Below, piece by piece: positions 17,662 to 25,755 of a stretch of DNA of 64,000 bases. The stretch is from JALORV01 sp963791235 (lineage in GTDB: Bacteria; Pseudomonadota; Gammaproteobacteria; Burkholderiales; Burkholderiaceae_F). The notes under the pieces are model-generated. The model had not been told where the DNA came from. It was given only the letters and a program-made list of their open reading frames with translations, and ran no database searches. The DNA lies in NCBI GenBank assembly GCA_963791235.1, contig CAWBRW010000008.1, positions 1 through 64,000 on the forward strand, in the 5' to 3' direction. How positions within the stretch are numbered: the first letter of the stretch is position 1; every line of letters starts with the position of its first letter. The position numbers and the translations under genes are program-made.

Positions 17662-18343
17662 TCAGCGGTGCAGCAGCACCACCGAAAGGTTCCAGAGCAG
17701 GTGCGCCAGCATCGGCGGCAGTAGGCTGCCGGTACGGGCGCGTAGCCAAAGATAGAGCATCGCCGCGGGCACCACACCCATAAGCAGTCCCGGACGCAGA
17801 CCATGCAGCGCGATGAACACCGCCGTCACGACGAGGCCGCCGATGCCGATCGACGCCCCCCATAGCGTCCAGCGTGGCGGTGCTGCCCTGTCTGCGAGCG
17901 CGAGTATCACGCCGCGTATCACCAGTTCTTCCACCAGCGCTGCTATCACTATGGCAACGACGAGCGCTGCCGGGACCGGCACCGGGTCGGCACCGCGCGC
18001 CATGAGGACAAGCCCATGGGCCACCAGCACGACCGTCGTGACCGCGACCGCAGGCCCCACACTGCCCGGTCGAGGCGGCACGAGCCCGATCTCATCGCGG
18101 CGCAGTCGGCCGAGCGCGAGTAGCGGCTGAACCGCGAGCCACACGGCCCCCGCAGCGATCGCGGGCGAAAACGCTCGCCATGCTCCGCCGAGCAGCCAGG
18201 ACGCGATCGCCAGCGCGACAACGTAGAGGACCAGGAGCGCGACGGCTCCGACAGCATTGGGGCGCTGCATCGCGTCCGGCGATGAAGACGAGTGAGGCGC
18301 CGATCGCCAGCGCAAGCAGCCAGCCGGCGACGCGATCGTCCAT
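17662..18343 (-). CDS. CPBP family intramembrane metalloprotease (apparent frameshift near the 5' end)
   Basis: A membrane protein of about 225 residues with six or more hydrophobic helices. It carries the two CPBP/Abi motifs: EELVIRG (EExxxR type) near two-thirds of its length and FIALHGLRPG (FxxxH) 35-40 residues later, which form the metal site of Rce1-like proteases. In the main frame an ATG lies at 18270. An upstream frame from 18343 encodes one more helix (WLLALAIGASLVFIA) and joins after removing one base near 18270. Both starts are possible. It lies 6 bases after ribE; its substrate is unknown. Confidence 0.75.
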
Positions 18344-18349
18344 GCAGCG

Positions 18350-18957
18350 CTAGCGGCCCGGCAGCATGCGCTCGACGTAGCGCGCGATCAGGTCAACTTC
18401 CAGGTTCACGCGGCAGCCAGGCTCCAGGCCGCCCAGAGTCGTTACCGCATGGGTGTGCGGGATGACGTTGATCGAGAACTCACAGCCCTCGGCGGTATCG
18501 GCCACCCGGTTCACCGTCAGGCTCACGCCGTTGACCGCGATCGACCCCTTGATGGCCAGGAATCGCGCCAGCGCCGCGGGCGCGAGGATGCACCAGCTCC
18601 CACGATTCGCCCACCGGCGCGTAGCGCACGACGGCGCCAATGCCGTCCACATGACCGACGACCAGATGACCGCCGATCGGCATCACCCATCTTCAGCGAG
18701 GTCTCGATATTGACGTCGCCTGGCGCGTTGAGTCCGCAGGTGCGCGCCAGGCTCTCGGCCGAGACGTCGCAGCAGAAGCGCGCGCCCTCGACCACCGTCG
18801 CGGTCATGCAGGCCCCGTTGAGCGCGATGCTGTCGCCGACGTGCGCCTGGAAGCCGGCCACGCGCGAAGCGTCCACGGTGATGCGCACGCCGCCGTCAGC
18901 GACAAGCGGCTCGACGTGCGCGATGCGCCCGATGCCCTGGATCAGTCCGGTGAACAT
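18350..18957 (-). CDS. ribE: Riboflavin synthase, alpha subunit (two apparent frameshifts)
   Basis: Converts two lumazines to riboflavin and the ribityl intermediate. The start MFTGLIQGIG is the universal N-terminus. The first barrel follows (ALNGACMTA, ETSLKMGD), then IGGHLVVGHVDG in a second frame, then ILAPAALARFLAIKGSIAVNGVSLTV in a third. Removing one base near 18680 and one near 18589 gives a single protein of about 200 residues with both barrels and a normal ending. As riboflavin synthase is normally essential and single-copy, sequence error is more likely than loss. Three bases separate it from ribD. Confidence 0.88.
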
Positions 18958-18960
18958 CGT

Positions 18961-20056
18961 TCAGATCAGCCGCGCAAGGATGCGCACATCGTCGCCCACC
19001 GAGGTCACTTCACGGAACTGCAGGCGCTGCGCATGCGCCAGATCCGAAAGTTCGGGCAGGTGCACCATGCCCTGGGCTTCACCGATCAGCATCGGCGCGA
19101 GATAGACCAGCAGCTCATCGACGACACCCGCCTCCACCAATGATCCGTTCAGCCGGAAACCCGCTTCCACATGCACCTCGTTCACTTGCCGGCGCGCGAG
19201 TTCCTTCATCAGCGCGGGCAGGTCGACCTTGCCGTGCGCGTTCGGCAGGTCGGCGATCTCCGCGCCCCGTTCCTTCAGGGCGCACTTTCCGGTCGCGGTC
19301 GGTCGACGCGGTCGCGACCAGCACCTTGCCCTTGCCCTCGAACAGGCGCGCGGCGGGATTCACCTCCAGCCGGCTGTCGACCAGCACGCGCAGCGGCTGA
19401 CGGGTCGTCTCGACGAGGCGCACGTCAAGCTGGGGGTTGTCCGCCCGCACGGTACCGATGCCGGTCAGGACCGCGCAGGCCCGAGCCCGCCAGGCGTGGC
19501 CGTCGCGCCGCGCCTCCTCGGACGTGATCCACTTCGACACGCCGTTTCCCAGCGCGGTCTTGCCGTCGAGGCTCGCCGCGATCTTCATGCGCACCCAGGG
19601 ACGGCCACGCTGCATTCGCGAGAAGAAACCGACATTGATGTCGGCGGCTTCCTGCTCCAGCAGCCCGCAACGAACGTCGATGTCCGCACTGCGCAGCATT
19701 TCGAGGCCGCCGCCGGCGACCTGCGGATTCGGGTCCTCCACGGCCGCAATCACGCGACCGACATGCGCCTCGATCAACGCTGTGGCGCACGGCGGCGTGC
19801 GGCCGAAGTGGCTGCACGGCTCGAGCGACACGTAGACCGTCGCGCCGCGCACGTCGTGTCCGTTGCGACGCGCGTCGAGCAGCGCCTCGATTTCCGCGTG
19901 GTTCGAGCCCGGCGCCTGGGTCCAGCCTTCGCCGATGACCCGGCCCTCGCGCACGATGACGCAGCCGACCCGCGGATTGGGCGCCGCGACGTTCATCGCG
20001 CGGCCCGCCAGTGCCAGCGCCTGCGCCATGAACTCGCGGTCGGACGCGTCGTACAT
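18961..20056 (-). CDS. ribD: Riboflavin biosynthesis deaminase/reductase RibD (one apparent frameshift)
   Basis: A bifunctional enzyme of about 365 residues. The N-terminal deaminase (1-145) has the zinc site NHAEIEAL plus SLEPCSHFGRTPPC. The C-terminal reductase (from about 150) has MKIAASLDGKTAL, the WITSEEARRD region, and an ending with NEVHVEAGFRLNGSLVEAGVVDELLVY. The frame breaks near 19280; dropping one base rejoins VATASTDRDRKV to ALKERGAEIADLP. Its ATG overlaps the stop of the mechanosensitive channel gene by one base (TGATG), an unusual coupling for a biosynthetic gene. Confidence 0.9.
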
Positions 20057-22392
20057 CAGGCGGCGTGCGGCAGCGACGCAGCGCCACCGACGACCTCGAC
20101 CTGCAGCGGCCGTGAGCTGTCGACATGGACATCGCGCTGCGGAAAGGCGATCGAGATGCCGGCGTCGGCGAAACGTTTCTCGAGCATGAAGCGCAGGTCG
20201 CTTTGCACCTGCATGCCGTTGGACTTCGCCAGGTCGACCCAGAAGTACAGCGCAAACACCAGCGCGTTGTCGCCGAAATCCTCGAAGATGACGAACGGCG
20301 ACGGGTCCTTGAGCACCAAACCGTGCTCCGCCGCCGCCTGTGACAGGATGTCGGCCACCTGGCGCGTCGGCGATCCGTAGGCGACGCCGACCTTCACCAC
20401 ACGGCGCATCGTCGGCGACTCGCCGGTCCAGTTGGTGACCTTGTTCTCGAGCAGCAGCGAGTTCGGCACCATCGTTTCAATGCCGTCGAACTGGCGCACG
20501 GTGGTGGAACGCACGTCCACCGCGGTGACGACGCCCTGGACGCCGTCGACGTCGACGATGTCGCCCACGCGCACCTTCCGCTCGAACAGCACGATGATCC
20601 CGCTGATGAAATTGCGCAGCAGCGTCTGCGTGCCGAAGCCGACGCCGATCGCCAGCGCACCGCCCATGAAGGCGAAGACCGTGAGCGGGATGCGCGCGAG
20701 GTTCAGCGTGATCACCGCGAGGATGAAGGCGGTCAGGATCAGCAGCCAGCGTCGCAGCACCCGCGCCTGCGATTCGCTGACACCGAAGCGGCGCACCATC
20801 AACGTTTCCGCACGGCGCGCCAGCGCGCGCGCCAGCGCATAACCGAAGACGAAGATCAGCACCGCACCAACGCTCTTGCCGATCGTCACGCCGCGAGACA
20901 GTGTGACCGGCTTGCCGCCGATGTCGACCGTATCCTCGACGGCGAACAGTTCGAAGTTCCACAGCGTGCGTGCGACGTCCTTGGTTCCGACCCAGTATTC
21001 GGAGAGTCGCTCGTCAGCGCTGCGCTGCTTGGCGGCGTCGATGTACTCCCTTCTCCAGCGCGTCTGCGCCGTTGCCAGGCGCTGCGCCACCTCCTCCACG
21101 TCATTGACGGCTTCCGCCGCCTTGCGGCTCGCCTCCAGGGCATTCAGTTCATAGCGACGACCTGGCGCGCTGGCGTCCAGGGCATCAACGCGGTTCTGCT
21201 GGTTGCGCAGCGCCGCGTCTGCCAGGGAATTCAGGTCCGTCGCGTAGGACTTCAGCGTATCGACCCGGGCAAGTGACGCCATCAGCGCCTTCTCGGCCGT
21301 GCGGCGCGCCTCGGGATCGGCATCGCTGAGCGCGGTGTAGCGATGGCGCCAGGCTTCCATTGCCAGCGGCAGCAAGCCGCGCATCGTGGTCAGCGCGCTC
21401 TGTTCGGTGCGCAGTGCCTCAAGTGTCGCGTTCGCCGCGTCCAGCCGCGCCTGCAGCTCGGCATGGCGCCGCACCTCGTCGACGGTCGTCGCCGCCGGAA
21501 GTCCGGCGAGCATGCGCCGCACCTGATCGCGCTCCTCGAGTGCGTGGGCGCGCGCGTCCTGTACCTCCTCGATGCGCTTGTCGTAGCTCGAGATCTGGGA
21601 CTGCAGTCCGTTGAGCACGCGCTCAAGTTCCGGCGCGGCGAAACGGTAATCAGCCGACATGACTGCCACCTGGCGCTGGAGCAGGGCAACGCGCGCCTGG
21701 GCCGTCGCGGTCAGTTCAGCGTTCAGCTCCCCCTGCAGCCGCAACAACTGCAGCAGTTCAGTGGTCCGCCGCGTTCGCAACTTTGCCAGCTCCAGCGGCG
21801 CCGCCACCCCGTCGGTCGCCTTCTCCAGCGCGAGTCGCCCGGCGGCCTGGCTGGCCTTCAACTGGGCCTCGACCCGTTGCAGCTCCTCGCGCTGCAGCTC
21901 ACTGACCGACTGAAACGAATGCAGCCGGGTGTTTTCTGCATCGAGCTGGTCGAGCAAGCGATCGAGCTGCGTCAGGGAATAAGGCCCCGGTTCACTGAAG
22001 CCCTTCCAGGCCGCCAGCGCGTCGGCCGTCGTCGCCCGGGCGGCGCGGGCCGCGTCGATTTCCTGCAGCAGGTCGAGCTGCGCCTGCAACGCTTGCGGAA
22101 TCCGTCCCAGGAGCCAGCCGAGTTCGGCGACCTCGCTCGGCGTTGCCCCGGCTGGAATCGGATACTTGCCGGACTTCTCGAGTTCGACCGCCTGCCGTGC
22201 TGCGACCAGTGCCTTGTCGACCTCGGCGCGACGGTCGGCGATCGACAGATCCTGCTGAGCGGCCGCCGTCTCCTGCTTCGATGCCGCGGCGCCGAGCATC
22301 TTCTGCACCAGCGGCGTCGCCTGGCCCGCCGTGACGGTCGCCGCAAGAAGCAACGCCACGAGGGCCGGTTTCCGGGCACGTTGCAGGGTCAT
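20056..22392 (-). CDS. Large mechanosensitive ion channel protein (MscS superfamily, MscK/MscM-like)
   Basis: A 778-residue protein. It has a signal peptide (about 1-25), then a long periplasmic region of about 430 residues rich in heptad-like Leu/Ala/Glu/Arg and predicted coiled coil. A few transmembrane helices follow, and the MscS pore and beta domain lie at about 590-760 (GGALAIGVGFGTQTLLRNF, FERKVRVGDIVDVDGV, IETMVPNSLLLENKVTNW). Such channels open under membrane tension to release solutes. It is the first gene of the minus-strand run leading into ribD. Confidence 0.88.
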   Translation of the reverse strand: MTLQRARKPALVALLLAATVTAGQATPLVQKMLGAAASKQETAAAQQDLSIADRRAEVDKALVAARQAVELEKSGKYPIPAGATPSEVAELGWLLGRIPQALQAQLDLLQEIDAARAARATTADALAAWKGFSEPGPYSLTQLDRLLDQLDAENTRLHSFQSVSELQREELQRVEAQLKASQAAGRLALEKATDGVAAPLELAKLRTRRTTELLQLLRLQGELNAELTATAQARVALLQRQVAVMSADYRFAAPELERVLNGLQSQISSYDKRIEEVQDARAHALEERDQVRRMLAGLPAATTVDEVRRHAELQARLDAANATLEALRTEQSALTTMRGLLPLAMEAWRHRYTALSDADPEARRTAEKALMASLARVDTLKSYATDLNSLADAALRNQQNRVDALDASAPGRRYELNALEASRKAAEAVNDVEEVAQRLATAQTRWRREYIDAAKQRSADERLSEYWVGTKDVARTLWNFELFAVEDTVDIGGKPVTLSRGVTIGKSVGAVLIFVFGYALARALARRAETLMVRRFGVSESQARVLRRWLLILTAFILAVITLNLARIPLTVFAFMGGALAIGVGFGTQTLLRNFISGIIVLFERKVRVGDIVDVDGVQGVVTAVDVRSTTVRQFDGIETMVPNSLLLENKVTNWTGESPTMRRVVKVGVAYGSPTRQVADILSQAAAEHGLVLKDPSPFVIFEDFGDNALVFALYFWVDLAKSNGMQVQSDLRFMLEKRFADAGISIAFPQRDVHVDSSRPLQVEVVGGAASLPHAA

Positions 22393-22453
22393 GCGCAGAT
22401 TCTACGGAGGTTGCAGCCAGACCCCGCTGCCCCACGATTCCCGTCGTCACACG

Positions 22454-22482
22454 AAAAAAGGCCGCTGTGGATGCAGCGGCCT
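22454..22482 (-). terminator. Rho-independent terminator after the first hsp20 gene
   Basis: A stem aggccgctg / cagcggcct with a 6-nt loop, read on the minus strand and followed by six T residues. It lies 54 bases beyond the stop of the hsp20 gene at 22536-22985 and separates it from the channel gene. Confidence 0.85.
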
Positions 22483-22535
22483 GAGCGCCTGCAGCACGGT
22501 GTTGCGCCGTGCCGCACCAGCGGCGCTGACTGGAC

Positions 22536-22985
22536 TCAGTTGATTGTCAGCTTCTTGCTCGTGCCCGGCGCCCGCTTCGGCAGCATCAGCGTCAGTACGC
22601 CATCTTCATACCGGGCCTCGGCACCGGCCTCACTGACATCAGCCGGCAATTCAAACGTCCGTGCGTACATGGCGGCGAAGCGCTCGGTGTGCAGCACCCG
22701 CTCGCCTTCCTTCTCTTCCTTCGTGGTCTGCGTCTCTGCGCGGATCGCCACGCGATTGCCTTCGATCGATACCTCGATGTCGTCCTTCTTCACGCCGGGC
22801 ATGTCGACCTTGACTTCGAAGTGGTCGCCTTTGTCGACCACGTCCATCAGGGCGCGTTCTACCGCCGGCATGTCGGGGTAACGGGGCATCGTCGTGAGTG
22901 CGCCGCGGTTCCACAGATCATCCATCCAGTCGCCAAACAGCGGCGTGAACGGATCATTGCGACGACGTAGCAGAAGATTTGCCAT
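22536..22985 (-). CDS. Small heat shock protein (Hsp20/alpha-crystallin), copy 1
   Basis: A 149-residue ATP-independent holdase chaperone. The alpha-crystallin domain spans about residues 45-140 (MDVVDKGDHFEVKVDMPGVKKDDIEVSIEG and the ending YEDGVLTLMLPKR). The C-terminal extension is short and basic and lacks a clear I-x-I. AGGAGG stands 7 bases before the ATG. It is about 40-50 percent identical by eye to the neighbouring copy 2. An FNR-like box 104 bases upstream suggests oxygen-responsive control. Confidence 0.92.
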   Translation of the reverse strand: MANLLLRRRNDPFTPLFGDWMDDLWNRGALTTMPRYPDMPAVERALMDVVDKGDHFEVKVDMPGVKKDDIEVSIEGNRVAIRAETQTTKEEKEGERVLHTERFAAMYARTFELPADVSEAGAEARYEDGVLTLMLPKRAPGTSKKLTIN

Positions 22986-23088
22986 CGTGACCTCCTCTTG
23001 TGCCAATCCGACCCGGAAAACCGTTCCCGGGCCTCACTTCCAAAATAGGGGGACGGACGCCACCCGCAATACGACCACGCCCGTCCCG

Positions 23089-23102
23089 TTGATGCACGTC
23101 AA
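23089..23102 (-). promoter_or_regulatory. FNR/ANR-like box upstream of hsp20 copy 1
   Basis: The palindrome TTGAC-GTGC-ATCAA on the minus strand matches the FNR/ANR consensus TTGAT-N4-ATCAA at 9 of 10 positions. A -10-like TATTTT lies at 23041-23046, putting the box centre near -61 from a likely start, the class I activator position. Confidence 0.6.
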
Positions 23103-23152
23103 GCCCCGGACGCCGGCGGCGAACCGGCACACCCCGGCAGCTGACGCTGTGA

Positions 23153-23596
23153 TCAGCGGATTTCGAGCCGCTTGCTCGTTACGGCGACACGTTTGGGCAG
23201 CGCCAGCGTCAGCACGCCGTTTTCGAAGCTCGCCTGCGCGCCCTGGTCCGTCACCTCGGTGGGCAGCTCAAAGCTGCGCGCATAGCTGGTGAAGGTGCGC
23301 TCGCTGTGCAGTACGCGTTCGCCGTCCTTGGCTTCCTTCTGCTGGCGGCTTTCCGCCTGCAGCGTCACGCGCGCGCCCTCGACCGAGACGTTGATGTCTT
23401 CCTTGCTGACGCCTGGCAGGTCGAGCTTGATCTCGAACTTGTCGCCCTTGTCGACGACGTCCATGCGGGCACGCGCCACGGTCGGGCTCTCCCCGCCCCG
23501 CGTCGGGACGCCACCGGCACGCTGGAAGAAGTCATTGAAGACGTCATCGACGAGCGAGCTGAATGGATCGCTGCGGCGCACAGAAAGATGGTTCAT
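23153..23596 (-). CDS. Small heat shock protein (Hsp20/alpha-crystallin), copy 2
   Basis: A 147-residue holdase chaperone. The N-terminal arm contains DPFSSLVDDVFNDFFQRAG, and the alpha-crystallin domain spans about 45-140 with LDLPGVSKEDINVSVEG and FENGVLTLALPKR. The start is at MNHLSVRR with GGAGG 5 bases upstream. A close match to a sigma-32 promoter lies 48 bases before it. The two hsp20 genes are in tandem with 167 bases between them. Confidence 0.92.
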   Translation of the reverse strand: MNHLSVRRSDPFSSLVDDVFNDFFQRAGGVPTRGGESPTVARARMDVVDKGDKFEIKLDLPGVSKEDINVSVEGARVTLQAESRQQKEAKDGERVLHSERTFTSYARSFELPTEVTDQGAQASFENGVLTLALPKRVAVTSKRLEIR

Positions 23597-23643
23597 ACGG
23601 TCCTCCGATTGAGATGGTGGCAGGCAAGCCTGCGGTGTCACCC

Positions 23644-23672
23644 AATTCGGGACGGTCGGGCCGGGTTTCAAG
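23644..23672 (-). promoter_or_regulatory. Sigma-32 (RpoH)-type promoter of hsp20 copy 2
   Basis: On the minus strand CTTGAAA, a perfect heat-shock -35, is followed after 14 bases by CCCGAATT, close to the -10 consensus CCCCATNT. The predicted start is about 40 bases before the ATG. Confidence 0.75.
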
Positions 23673-23692
23673 ACCCGGCAGCAGGCAACGTG

Positions 23693-24181
23693 CTAGCTGC
23701 CGCCGCGGCCGGACCGCCGACGCGGGCGCTTGGACGGCCGGATCTCCCGCACCACCTCCGCGAACTCGTCGACGTCCTCGAAGCTGCGGTACACCGACGC
23801 GAAGCGGATGTAGGCCACCTTGTCGAGGCGCTTGAGCTCGCGCATCACCAGCTCGCCGAGCTTCTCGCTCTTGACTTCGCGCTGCGCCGACGACAGCAGC
23901 TTGTCCTCGATGCGGGCGATGGCGTCGTCGACCGCTTCCCGCGGCACCGGCCGCTTGCGCAGCGACAACTGCATCGAAGCGCGCAACTTCTCGCGGTCGT
24001 AGTCGGCCCGTCCTCCGCCGCGCTTGATGATCGTCGGCATCGCCAGCTCGACCCGCTCGTAGGTCGTGAAGCGTTTGTCGCAGGACAGGCACTTGCGGCG
24101 ACGGCGGATCGTTGCGCCCTCGTCCGACGCACGCGAGTCAATGACCTGCGTGTCGGCGTTCTGGCAGAAGGGACAACGCAT
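23693..24181 (-). CDS. nrdR: Transcriptional repressor NrdR
   Basis: A 162-residue regulator of ribonucleotide reductase genes. The N-terminal zinc ribbon has Cys3, Cys6, Cys31 and Cys34 (CPFC...CLSC) and is followed by an RFTTYERVE linker and an ATP-cone domain (about 49-139). The tail is short and Arg-rich. It lies 170 bases after glyA in the same direction, the usual betaproteobacterial order. No clear NrdR box pair was seen in the window. Confidence 0.95.
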   Translation of the reverse strand: MRCPFCQNADTQVIDSRASDEGATIRRRRKCLSCDKRFTTYERVELAMPTIIKRGGGRADYDREKLRASMQLSLRKRPVPREAVDDAIARIEDKLLSSAQREVKSEKLGELVMRELKRLDKVAYIRFASVYRSFEDVDEFAEVVREIRPSKRPRRRSGRGGS

Positions 24182-24351
24182 CAGGCGTCCAAAGTGTACG
24201 CAGCGCTTCGCGCTGCACGTGCACTTTGACCGATCTGATCAGCGGGCCGCTCTTCGGAGCGGCCGGGCGATCGGCCCGATTTCAACTGCAACGTGGCGGG
24301 CAGCGTCATCGCGCTTTCCATTCGACCGTCAGCACCTGCGGGAACCCAGCG
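24182..24351 (-). other. glyA-nrdR intergenic region with a UUCG-type hairpin
   Basis: This 170-base gap holds a perfect 8-bp stem (ggccgctc / gagcggcc) with a TTCG loop on the plus strand at 24245-24264. No T-run follows on either strand, so it may stabilise the glyA mRNA 3' end or act as a weak terminator. No gene is visible here. Confidence 0.4.
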
Positions 24352-25614
24352 TCAAGCACCGTAGACGGGAAAGCGGGCGGTCAGGTGGCCGACTTCGTTG
24401 CGCACGCGGGTGAGGGTGGCGGGGTCGCGGGGGTTGTCGAGGACGTCGGCAATCAGGTTGGCGGTCTGCTCGGCCTCCGCCTCCTTGAAGCCGCGCGTGG
24501 TCATCGCCGGGCTGCCGAGGCGGATGCCACTCGTGACCATCGGCTTTTCCGGGTCCTTCGGGATCGCGTTCTTGTTGATCGTGATGTGCGCCTCGCCCAG
24601 CACCGCCTCAGCGTCCTTGCCGGTGATCTGCTTGGCACGCAGGTCGACCAGCATCAGGTGACTCTCGGTACGGCCGCTGACAATGCGCAGCCCGCGCTTG
24701 ACCAGCGTTTCGGCCATCACGCGCGCATTGGTGATCACCTGCTGCTGGTAGGTCTTGAACTCGGGCGCCAGCGCCTCCTTGAACGCCACCGCCTTGGCGG
24801 CTATCACGTGCATCAGCGGGCCGCCCTGGATGCCCGGGAACACCGCGCTGTTGATCGGCTTCTCCAGAGCCGGCTTCATCAGGATCAGGCCGCCGCGCGG
24901 CCCGCGCAGCGTCTTGTGCGTCGTGCTGGTGACGACGTCCGCGTGCGGAATCGGGCTCGGATACACCCCAGCGGCGATCAGCCCTGCGTAGTGCGCCATA
25001 TCGACCATGAAGTACGCGCCGACATCCTTGGCCACCTTGGCAAAGCGTGCCCAGTCGAAGCGCAGCGAATAGGCAGACGCTCCGGCGATGATCAACTTCG
25101 GCTTGTGCCGGTGTGCCAGATTCTCCATCGCGTCGTAGTCGATCTCCTCGCGCTCGTTCAGGCCGTAGCTCACGACCTTGAACCACTTTCCGGAGATGTT
25201 GAGCGCCATGCCGTGCGTCAGGTGCCCGCCCTCGGCCAGCGACAGCCCCATGATCGTGTCGCCCGGGTTCAGCAGCGCAAGAAACACGGCAGTGTTCGCC
25301 TGCGCGCCGGAATGCGGCTGCACGTTGGCGGCAAGCTCGACAGTCGGATAGCCGAACAGCTGCTTCAACCGGTCGAGCGCCAATGTTTCGGCAACGTCGA
25401 CAAACTCGCAACCGCCGTAGTAGCGCTTGCCCGGATAGCCCTCCGCGTACTTGTTGGTGAGCTGGCTGCCCTGCGCCTCCATTACCGCCGGGCTGGTGTA
25501 GTTCTCGGAGGCGATCAACTCGATGTGCTGCTCCTGGCGCCCGTTCTCCTTGCGGATGGCGGCCCAGAGGTCGGGGTCGATGGCCTCGACCGTGTGCGTT
25601 CTTCGATTGAACAT
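24352..25614 (-). CDS. glyA: Serine hydroxymethyltransferase
   Basis: A 420-residue PLP enzyme that converts serine and tetrahydrofolate to glycine and 5,10-methylene-THF, the main one-carbon source for purines and thymidylate. VVTSTTHKTLRGPRGG carries the PLP lysine. The N-terminal SENYTSPAV and KYAEGYPGKRYYGGCEFVD segments are also characteristic. The start follows GAGGAACC. A ZTP riboswitch occupies the leader, tying expression to purine/folate stress. Confidence 0.97.
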   Translation of the reverse strand: MFNRRTHTVEAIDPDLWAAIRKENGRQEQHIELIASENYTSPAVMEAQGSQLTNKYAEGYPGKRYYGGCEFVDVAETLALDRLKQLFGYPTVELAANVQPHSGAQANTAVFLALLNPGDTIMGLSLAEGGHLTHGMALNISGKWFKVVSYGLNEREEIDYDAMENLAHRHKPKLIIAGASAYSLRFDWARFAKVAKDVGAYFMVDMAHYAGLIAAGVYPSPIPHADVVTSTTHKTLRGPRGGLILMKPALEKPINSAVFPGIQGGPLMHVIAAKAVAFKEALAPEFKTYQQQVITNARVMAETLVKRGLRIVSGRTESHLMLVDLRAKQITGKDAEAVLGEAHITINKNAIPKDPEKPMVTSGIRLGSPAMTTRGFKEAEAEQTANLIADVLDNPRDPATLTRVRNEVGHLTARFPVYGA

Positions 25615-25650
25615 GGTTCCTCGCGGCGGGTTGCAAGTGGTTCATCACTT

Positions 25651-25748
25651 GCCATCTGCCCAGGCGAACGGCAGCTACACAGGTAGCAGATTGGTCCGCG
25701 CTCCCCGGGTGTACTCACCCTTTCGCCAGTCACGCGGAACGGGATGGC
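25651..25748 (-). ncRNA. ZTP (pfl) riboswitch in the glyA leader
   Basis: The minus-strand RNA carries all the hallmark parts of the ZTP/ZMP aptamer in order: CGUGACUGGCGA (25723-25734), a variable GGGUG...CACCC hairpin, CCGGGGAGCGCGG (25696-25708), a linker, and the 3' pseudoknot part CGCCUGGGCA (25657-25666). CCGCG and CGCGG pair across the first domain. An outer stem GCCAUC/GAUGGC (25743-25748 with 25651-25656) closes the element. A hairpin GCAAGUG/CACUUGC (25633-25652) just downstream shares two bases with that outer stem, so ligand binding could affect which forms. There is no U-run, which points to translational control. The AICAR nucleotide ZMP/ZTP builds up when 10-formyl-THF is short. 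Confidence 0.93.
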
Positions 25749-25755
25749 GACGAAA

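Noticed and set aside
16084..17724. A 546-codon open frame on the plus strand
   Set aside because: It is antisense to the Old Yellow Enzyme homologue and ribB, with shadow composition only.
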